From an uncultured Ruminococcus sp. (GTDB taxonomy: Bacteria; Bacillota; Clostridia; Oscillospirales; Ruminococcaceae), in assembly GCA_945835085.1 (NCBI GenBank), contig CAMAIG010000019.1, positions 1 to 11,059 on the forward strand: a stretch of 11,059 bases of DNA. The letters run 5' to 3'. The position numbers and the translations under genes are program-made. Positions 5,332 through 11,059 of the stretch are shown here, piece by piece. Numbering within the stretch: position 1 is the stretch's first letter; each line of letters begins with the position of its first letter. The notes under the pieces are model-generated. The model saw only the letters and a program-made list of their open reading frames with translations, had not been told where the DNA came from and searched no databases.

Positions 5332-6174
5332 TTAGCCCTCCAGTTTCTCAAGCTGAGCACGAAGCTCGCTCATAGCCTGCTCATACTGCTCGGTGTTAGG
5401 CGCACTTCCGTGCCAGCCCACCTGATTTTCCATATAGGACACGCCCTTGCCCTTTACGCTTGTCTGAACGATAGCAACAGGCTGTCCGCTGATCTGCTCA
5501 GCCTCGCTGAATGCTCTTTCGATATCGTCAAAATCGTGAGCGTCCATTGTGATAACGTGCCAGCCGAATGCCTCAAACTTGTCTGTAATAGGCATAGGTG
5601 AGCATACGTCGGTGATCTTTCCGTCTATCTGAAGACCGTTGTTGTCAACGATAGCTACGAGATTATCAAGCTTGTTGTGAGCGGCAAACATTGCAGCCTC
5701 CCAGACCTGACCCTCTTCGATCTCGCCGTCGCCGAGAACAGCATAAACCTTGTAGGTTTCATTTGTAAGCTTGCCCGAAAGAGCCATTCCGCAGGCTGCG
5801 GAGATGCCCTGTCCGAGAGAGCCTGTGGACATATCAACTCCGGGGATATGCTTCATATCCGGATGACCCTGAAGTCTTGCACCGATCTTTCTGAGAGTTT
5901 TAAGCTCGTCGGGTTCAAAGAATCCCCTCTGTGCAAGAACGGAGTAAAGTGCGGGTGCGGTGTGACCCTTTGAAAGCACAAGTCTGTCCCTGTCTGCCAT
6001 CTTGGGGTTCTTGGGGTCAACATTCATTTTGTGGAAATAGAGATAAGTAAGAAGATCTGCTACTGAGAGTGATCCTCCGGGGTGTCCGGATTTTGCGTTG
6101 TAAACGCCCTCGATTATACCCATTCTTACCTTGCAGGCTGTTATTTCAAGCTGCTTTTTGAGTGATGCGTCCAT
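5332..6174 (-). CDS. Transketolase, N-terminal subunit (split enzyme)
   Basis: The 280-residue product is the diphosphate-binding half of transketolase. GHPGG (30-34), SKGH (68-71), GSLGQGIS (118-125) and the thiamine diphosphate motif GDG (148-150) to NNG (178-180) are all present. The length fits the N-terminal subunit of split enzymes (about 270-285) and ends before the pyrimidine domain, which is on the next gene. AAAGGATGA precedes the ATG at 6174. Upstream there is a 48-nt gap to the HAD phosphatase stop, the largest gap in this block. It is AT-rich with a possible CATAAAAT -10-like box but no good -35, so a private promoter is possible but unproven. A 1-deoxyxylulose-5-phosphate synthase is unlikely because that enzyme is a single, longer chain. 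Confidence 0.93.
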   Translation of the reverse strand: MDASLKKQLEITACKVRMGIIEGVYNAKSGHPGGSLSVADLLTYLYFHKMNVDPKNPKMADRDRLVLSKGHTAPALYSVLAQRGFFEPDELKTLRKIGARLQGHPDMKHIPGVDMSTGSLGQGISAACGMALSGKLTNETYKVYAVLGDGEIEEGQVWEAAMFAAHNKLDNLVAIVDNNGLQIDGKITDVCSPMPITDKFEAFGWHVITMDAHDFDDIERAFSEAEQISGQPVAIVQTSVKGKGVSYMENQVGWHGSAPNTEQYEQAMSELRAQLEKLEG

Positions 6175-6222
6175 GACTTTAAATCATCCTTTCAAATATA
6201 TTTGCGATTTTATGCGCTTAGT

Positions 6223-7038
6223 TTACTTTATTAATATATAGTCTATAGCCTCGGCGACCGCTCCCTGGGTACAGTCTGAGCTGCACACCAGATCGCAGAT
6301 AGCCTTGACCTCATCTATCGCATTTGAGGGGCACGCAGCAAAATCCGCATATTGAAGCATTTGGATATCGTTGTTGAAATCCCCCATTGCCACGGTATAT
6401 GCGTCCTCTCTGCCGAGAGCCTTTATGAGCTTTTCAAGAGCGGTGCCCTTTGTGCAGCCCTTGGGAAGCATTTCAAAGAAGATAGGATTTGACGAGAAAA
6501 ACTCCGCTTCATGGCTGAAAGCCGCGGCACATTCCGCAAAGGCGGGCATAATATTCTCGGGCATTGCAAAGAGTATCTTGCACCATTTATCCTCGGGGAC
6601 TTCATCCAAAGAATCGCATACCTTTGCTGTAAATCCGCCTATCTTCCAGTGATATTTCTCCTGCTCGTTTATCTGAACATCGTAAATGCAGTCGGGAGTG
6701 CATATTTCGGCGCAGACCTGAGGAAATTTTTCCAGAAGCTCTGCCACAGTTGCTCTTGCACTTTTGCTGTCAAGATATTCGGCAAAAAGCACCTTTTTCT
6801 CACCGCAGTTGTAAATCATTCCGCCATTGCAGAGAATTACGGGACATTCCAGCCCGAAGGGCTTGAAATAATGCTCCGTTGCCTGGAGCACTCTTCCCGT
6901 TGCAACAGCAAATATCCCCCCTGCCTCACGCAGACGTGCAATGGCGTCGGCGTTTCTTTTGGAGAGGGTCTTATCGGCGCTCAGAAGAGTGCCGTCCATA
7001 TCGCTTACAAAAACTATTTTTGATTTATCCTTGACCAT
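6223..7038 (-). CDS. Cof-type HAD-family hydrolase (sugar-phosphate phosphatase type)
   Basis: The 271-residue product has the haloacid dehalogenase motif I DMDGT with Asp13 and Asp15, a C2-type cap in the middle, a KGCTKGTAL segment that provides the motif III lysine, and motif IV GDFNND (219-224). This order and length are those of the Cof subfamily, which removes phosphate from sugar phosphates, FMN, pyridoxal phosphate and similar metabolites; the substrate cannot be read from the sequence. The start at 7038 follows TTAGGA by 5 nt and lies 7 nt after the stop of the pseudouridine synthase gene; a longer frame to 7116 overlaps that gene and has no advantage. Its place before transketolase genes is compatible with sugar phosphate metabolism, but the link is weak. 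Confidence 0.88.
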   Translation of the reverse strand: MVKDKSKIVFVSDMDGTLLSADKTLSKRNADAIARLREAGGIFAVATGRVLQATEHYFKPFGLECPVILCNGGMIYNCGEKKVLFAEYLDSKSARATVAELLEKFPQVCAEICTPDCIYDVQINEQEKYHWKIGGFTAKVCDSLDEVPEDKWCKILFAMPENIMPAFAECAAAFSHEAEFFSSNPIFFEMLPKGCTKGTALEKLIKALGREDAYTVAMGDFNNDIQMLQYADFAACPSNAIDEVKAICDLVCSSDCTQGAVAEAIDYILIK

Positions 7039-7045
7039 ATCGTTC

Positions 7046-7966
7046 CTAACCCCGCACCTTTTCCATTGCCTCGCAGAAATACTGAGGAAGCTCGCTCTGA
7101 AACTCCATATACTCATTTGTTATGGGGTGAACAAAGCCTATCCTGCCCGCATGAAGGCACTGTCCCTCCAGCCCCTTGAAGGGCTTTCCGTAAACGTCGT
7201 CCCCCAGAACAGGGTGACCGATATAGGACATATGGACTCTTATCTGATGGGTCCTGCCTGTTTCAAGCCTTAGTCTTACAAAGGAATATTTCGGGTATTC
7301 CTCAATGACCGTATAGTGGGTCACTGCCTGCTTGGAATTTCGCTCGGTAACGGTCATTTTCTTGCGGTCCGTGGGGTGCCTGCCGATGGGAGCGTCGACC
7401 GTTCCCGTCTGCTCCTTTAAGTGCCCGCAGACTATGGCGGAATACTCTCTTGTGAAGCTGTGTTCCTTTATCTGAGCCGCAAGCCCCGTATGAGCGGCGT
7501 CTGTCTTTGCAACTATCAGCAGACCGCTTGTATTTTTATCTATCCTGTGGACTATGCCTGGGCGGATAACACCGTTTATAGAGGAAAGCCTGCCGCCGCA
7601 GTGATACATCAGGGCATTGACCAGGGTTCCCGTGTAATTTCCCGCCGCAGGGTGGACAACCATTCCCTTGGGCTTATTCACCACAAGCAGGTGATCGTCC
7701 TCGTAAATTATCTCCAGGGGGATATTTTCCGCCTTAACATCAAGAGCCTGAGGCTCGGGGATAACCGCAGAGATCTCATCTCCCGCATTTATCACGCAGC
7801 TTTTGCTGACAGCCCTGCCGTTTACACGGACATTCCCCTCGGAAATGAGCTTTGCAGCCATTGAACGGCTGACTTCCGCTGCTGCCAGGGACAGAAACTT
7901 ATCTATCCTCATGCCGCTGTGACATTCCTCGGCAGTGATAATGAGAATATCCTCGTTAATCGTCAT
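7046..7966 (-). CDS. RluD-type 23S rRNA pseudouridine synthase
   Basis: The 306-residue product has an N-terminal S4 RNA-binding domain (about 19-66, from MRIDKFL to the INAGDEI turn) and a RluA-family catalytic domain. The catalytic loop HRIDKNTSGLLIVAK starts at residue 140, with Asp143 as the active-site aspartate, and RLETGRTHQIRVH follows near residue 240. S4 plus this domain is the RluD/YlyB architecture, which converts uridines in helix 69 or nearby 23S rRNA positions. The ATG at 7966 overlaps the last 11 bases of lspA, so translation is probably coupled; GGGCGG lies very close to it. A TTG start at 8005 would add 13 residues absent from typical members. The exact target uridine cannot be assigned. 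Confidence 0.9.
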   Translation of the reverse strand: MTINEDILIITAEECHSGMRIDKFLSLAAAEVSRSMAAKLISEGNVRVNGRAVSKSCVINAGDEISAVIPEPQALDVKAENIPLEIIYEDDHLLVVNKPKGMVVHPAAGNYTGTLVNALMYHCGGRLSSINGVIRPGIVHRIDKNTSGLLIVAKTDAAHTGLAAQIKEHSFTREYSAIVCGHLKEQTGTVDAPIGRHPTDRKKMTVTERNSKQAVTHYTVIEEYPKYSFVRLRLETGRTHQIRVHMSYIGHPVLGDDVYGKPFKGLEGQCLHAGRIGFVHPITNEYMEFQSELPQYFCEAMEKVRG

Positions 7967-8474
7967 CACCGCCCGATGAAGAAGCGTTTTCGGGAGCTTC
8001 CTCAAAGCGCTTCATATATTTTTCGTCTATGAAAATGTAGTATATGCACAGAAAAATTCCGCCTATGACCACACAGATATCCGCAAAGTTAAATATGAAA
8101 TTAAAGGGGAACATATTGATAAAATCCGTTACATACCCCTGAAAAACTCTGTCATAGAGATTTCCTATGCCGCCGCCCACGACCATAGCAAAGGATATTG
8201 TCATAAAGCTATGCTTGTGCTTTATCCTGTGAAAATAAACAGTCATAAGCACCATTGCTATGGCTGTAACAGCTGCAAGAGCTGCTGTTTGCCCCGTAAA
8301 GCTTGAAAAAGCCGCACCTGTATTTTTATGAAGGGAAAAAGCGAGGATATCGGTATCTCCCAGGGAAAGCACACTTATGCGCTCTCCCTCGGAAATGTTA
8401 GCCTCTGCAATTGCTTTTGTTGCCCTGTCAATAGCGGTCAGGGCTGCTGTCAGGATCCAGAAAAGAATAGTCAT
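7956..8474 (-). CDS. lspA: Lipoprotein signal peptidase (signal peptidase II)
   Basis: LspA is a membrane aspartic protease that cleaves the signal peptide of prolipoproteins before the lipidated cysteine. The 172-residue product shows the family blocks: an early DRATK in the first helix, KNTGAAFS (50-57), GGGIGNLYDRVFQGYVTDF (100-118) and FNFADICVVIGG (128-139). The catalytic aspartates are expected at Asp117 and Asp132. Four hydrophobic segments are visible. The hydrophilic C-terminal tail, ending ASSSGGDDD, is slightly long and overlaps the next gene. The start ATG shares one base with the ileS stop (TAATG), a coupling arrangement. A matching substrate, the Thr-rich lipoprotein, is encoded in the same window. 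Confidence 0.95.
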   Translation of the reverse strand: MTILFWILTAALTAIDRATKAIAEANISEGERISVLSLGDTDILAFSLHKNTGAAFSSFTGQTAALAAVTAIAMVLMTVYFHRIKHKHSFMTISFAMVVGGGIGNLYDRVFQGYVTDFINMFPFNFIFNFADICVVIGGIFLCIYYIFIDEKYMKRFEEAPENASSSGGDDD

Positions 8475-11059
8475 TATGCCTTTTCAACCTGCTCTGCACA
8501 GCGTGCGCAAAGTGTGGGGTGAAGAACGCTTGCGCCTACGGTAGTGCTGTAGCACCAGCAGCGGTCGCACTTTGCGCCCTCTGCCTTTTCAACTGTGAAG
8601 GAGAGCTTGCCGTCAAAGGAAGCGTCCTCACACTTGAACTCGCCGTCGGCATTGTTTTCAGCCTGTACCTCGGAAACGATGAATACTGTTGAAAGATCGT
8701 CCTTAACTGCTACAAGCTTATTGTAAAGAGCCTCGTCGGCAGCGTGGAGAGTTACCTTTGCTTCAAGGGAAGCACCGATGAACTTTTCGGCACGCTTCAG
8801 CTCCAGAGCCTTTGTAACGCTTGCACGAACGCTGTATATCATATCCCACTTCTCGGTGAATGCTGCATCTGCGCATACTCCTGTCTTTTCGGGCATCTGA
8901 TTGAGGAAAATGCTTTCCTTGTCATCGGCAGCGCAGTGGGGCATGAACTTCCAGATCTCCTCTGCTGTGAATGCAAGCACAGGAGCGATCATTCTTGAAA
9001 CGGCGCTGAGAATTGTATACATAGCCGACTGAGCGCTTCTTCTTTCCTCGGAAGCTTCGCCTGAGCAGTACAGCCTGTCCTTGATGATATCAAGGTAGAA
9101 GTTGGACATTTCGGTTACGCAGAAATTGTGAATGCTGTGTACAACTACATGGAAATCGAATGCGTCATAGGCAGCCTTTACCTTCTCGATAAGAGCGTCA
9201 AGGCGGATAAGCGCCCATCTGTCTATTTCAAGCATATCGGCGGGCTTAACCATATCCTTGTCGGGATCGAAGCCGCTGCCGTTGCAGATGTTTCCGAGGA
9301 TATATCTTGCAGTGTTTCTGATCTTCTTATAGGTATCTGCAAGCTGCTTCAAGATCTCCTTGGAAATTCTGATATCGCTGTGATAATCGGAGGAAGCGAC
9401 CCAGAGTCTGAGGATATCCGCACCGTTCTGGCTTGTGATATCCTTGGGGTCAACGCCGTTGCCAAGGGATTTGTGCATTGCCTTGCCCTCGCCGTCAACT
9501 ACCCAGCCGTGGGTACAGACTGCCTTGTAGGGTGCCTTCTGACCTGTTGCGGCAGCTGTGAGGAGAGAGGACTGGAACCAGCCTCTGTACTGATCGGCGC
9601 CCTCCAGATAGAGGTCAACGGGAACGTCAAAGCCACGCTCCTTCATAACAGCGGTATGTGTAACGCCGCTGTCGAACCATACGTCGAAAATATTGCTTTC
9701 CTTTACGAACTCGCCGCAGCCGCATTCGCACTTCACGGAAGCGGGGATAAAGTCAGCAGGCTCCTTGATAAACCATGCGTCAGAGCCTTCTGCACGGAAC
9801 ATATCGGAGATAGCCTTGATAGTTTCGTCGGTAACAACGGGCTTGCCGCAGTCCTTGCAGTAAACCACAGGGATAGGAACGCCCCATGTTCTCTGACGGG
9901 AAATGCACCAGTCGCTGCGGTCATTTACCATGCCCTTTATTCTGTCCTCGCCCCACTCGGGTATCCACTGAACGCCCTCGATAGCCTTGACAGCGTCCTC
10001 CTTGAAATCCTTTACGGAGCAGAACCACTGCTCGGTTGCTCTGAAAAGGACGGGGTTCTTGCATCTCCAGCAGTGAGGATACTGATGGACGATCTTTTCA
10101 AGTGCGAAAAGTGCGCCTGAAGCTTCAAGGTCCTTGGCAATGACCTTGTTAGCGTCATCGGTCTTTAAGCCCTCGTACTTTCCTGCTTCATTTGTAAGGA
10201 TACCCTTGGAGTCAACAGGAACGGTGATACCTATCTCGGGATATTTCTTGCATACCTCAAAGTCGTCAACACCGAAGCCCGGAGCTGTGTGAACGCAGCC
10301 TGTACCGCTTTCAAGTGTAACGTGGTCGCCTGTGATAACAAGAGAAGTTCTGTTCATGAAGGGGTGAGCGGTCTTCATATATTCAAGCTCGCTGCCCTTT
10401 ATTGCGCCCTCGGTGGTATAATCGGAAACGCCCTTTGCCTTCATGGCAGCGGGAACAAGCTCGGCAGCCATGATATAGTTTTCGCCGTCAGCCTTTACAA
10501 CGGTGTACTCATACTCGGGACCTACGCAGATAGCAAGGTTTCCTGGGAGAGTCCAGGTGGTTGTGGTCCAGATAACGAAATATGTCTTGTCAAGGTCAAG
10601 TCCCATTGAGGTAAACACGCCCTTGTCGTCTGTTACCTTGAACTTAACGTAAATAGAGTGGCAGGGATCGTTTGCATACTCGATCTCAGCCTCAGCAAGA
10701 GCTGTCTGACAGTCGGGGCACCAGTAAACAGGCTTTAAGCCCTTGTAGATGTAGTTTTTCTTATACATCTCACCGAATATCTCCACCTGTCTTGCCTCGA
10801 ATTCGGGCTTTAAGGTAAGATAAGGATCCTCAAAATCGCCCCATACGCCAAGGCGCTTGAACTGTGCCATCTGACCTGCCACCTGAGTATATGCATACTC
10901 CTTGCAGTGCTTTCTGAGCTCGGGTGCGGGAACAGCGCCGTTCTCAACGCCCATCTGCTTTAATACCTTAAGCTCGATGGGAAGGCCGTGGGTGTCCCAG
11001 CCGGGGACATAGGGAGAGCAGTATCCGCTCATATTCTTCTGCTTTACAATGATATCTTT
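8474..11059 (-). CDS. ileS: Isoleucyl-tRNA synthetase, N-terminus outside window
   Basis: The reading frame runs off the right edge (KDIIVKQKN precedes the first internal Met), so about 50-60 N-terminal residues, including the HIGH motif, are not seen; 861 residues are. Visible class I features are PGWDTHGLPIE near the start, the zinc-binding WCPDCQTALAEAEIEY, the CP1 editing domain with TTTTWTLPGN and GTGCVHTAPG, DWCISRQRTWGVPIP, FDVWFDSG, the signature loop AMHKSLGN (Met at fragment residue 528) and an anticodon-binding helical domain. The C-terminus has the four-cysteine zinc knuckle CDRCWCY to CARC. Overall this is a type 1 bacterial enzyme. The loop reads AMHKS where KMSKS is the textbook form; the second lysine is kept. 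The gene heads the minus-strand block and probably has its promoter outside the window. Confidence 0.97.
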   Translation of the reverse strand, partial: KDIIVKQKNMSGYCSPYVPGWDTHGLPIELKVLKQMGVENGAVPAPELRKHCKEYAYTQVAGQMAQFKRLGVWGDFEDPYLTLKPEFEARQVEIFGEMYKKNYIYKGLKPVYWCPDCQTALAEAEIEYANDPCHSIYVKFKVTDDKGVFTSMGLDLDKTYFVIWTTTTWTLPGNLAICVGPEYEYTVVKADGENYIMAAELVPAAMKAKGVSDYTTEGAIKGSELEYMKTAHPFMNRTSLVITGDHVTLESGTGCVHTAPGFGVDDFEVCKKYPEIGITVPVDSKGILTNEAGKYEGLKTDDANKVIAKDLEASGALFALEKIVHQYPHCWRCKNPVLFRATEQWFCSVKDFKEDAVKAIEGVQWIPEWGEDRIKGMVNDRSDWCISRQRTWGVPIPVVYCKDCGKPVVTDETIKAISDMFRAEGSDAWFIKEPADFIPASVKCECGCGEFVKESNIFDVWFDSGVTHTAVMKERGFDVPVDLYLEGADQYRGWFQSSLLTAAATGQKAPYKAVCTHGWVVDGEGKAMHKSLGNGVDPKDITSQNGADILRLWVASSDYHSDIRISKEILKQLADTYKKIRNTARYILGNICNGSGFDPDKDMVKPADMLEIDRWALIRLDALIEKVKAAYDAFDFHVVVHSIHNFCVTEMSNFYLDIIKDRLYCSGEASEERRSAQSAMYTILSAVSRMIAPVLAFTAEEIWKFMPHCAADDKESIFLNQMPEKTGVCADAAFTEKWDMIYSVRASVTKALELKRAEKFIGASLEAKVTLHAADEALYNKLVAVKDDLSTVFIVSEVQAENNADGEFKCEDASFDGKLSFTVEKAEGAKCDRCWCYSTTVGASVLHPTLCARCAEQVEKA

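Noticed and set aside
4323..5375. Long + strand open frame (350 codons) opposite the transketolase C-terminal subunit
   Set aside because: Cys/Ser/Leu-rich composition, no ribosome-binding site, and complete overlap with a well-supported minus-strand gene. It is an antisense shadow of codon bias.
6175..6222. Possible private promoter for the transketolase pair
   Set aside because: CATAAAAT is a fair -10-like box but no -35 hexamer lies at the right distance, so it is not listed as a feature.
9128..10120. Long + strand open frame (330 codons) opposite ileS
   Set aside because: Lies entirely within ileS coding sequence on the other strand, with no protein family features.

Overview
The window looks like a chromosomal segment of a low-to-mid GC Gram-positive anaerobe of the Clostridia, most likely a Ruminococcus-like member of the Oscillospiraceae. 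The evidence is the Shine-Dalgarno-led genes, a split two-gene transketolase, a lipoprotein with a Thr-rich spacer of the kind common in ruminococci, and a cwlJ/gerQ-type spore gene pair. The genus is an inference from style and gene content, not from a search.

Left edge (1-~434): the AT-rich right end of an integrated mobile element. It carries the 3' part of a large serine recombinase on the + strand, whose stop lies about 64 bp from a point where a chromosomal feoB gene (minus strand) is abruptly cut. The feoB product keeps its GTPase domain and the first part of its membrane domain. It loses family similarity right after the conserved NGRFP motif and ends three codons later. The most economical reading is that the element integrated inside feoB, with the missing feoB 3' part beyond the left edge.

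Middle (1854-4376): an accessory-like stretch. It has a feoB promoter and leader with a striking hairpin, a terminator, and a Thr-rich lipoprotein (minus) with a very good sigma-A-type promoter. Divergent from it is a + strand cluster: a small Xre-type regulator, a CwlJ/SleB-type cortex hydrolase and a GerQ-like spore coat protein. A REP-like repeat family occurs here: two near-identical 26-bp copies in opposite orientation (1959-1984 and 4330-4355) and a probable degenerate copy (2770-2805). A perfect-stem bidirectional terminator separates this part from the next.

Right part (4377-11059): a compact minus-strand housekeeping block read right to left: ileS (5'-truncated by the window edge), lspA, an rluD-type pseudouridine synthase, a Cof-type HAD phosphatase, then the N- and C-terminal subunits of a split transketolase. 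Stops and starts overlap or lie within 1-10 nt except for a 48-nt gap before the transketolase pair. The first four genes look co-transcribed and translationally coupled. The transketolase genes may be read through or use their own promoter. No rRNA, tRNA, CRISPR array or recognised riboswitch is visible.
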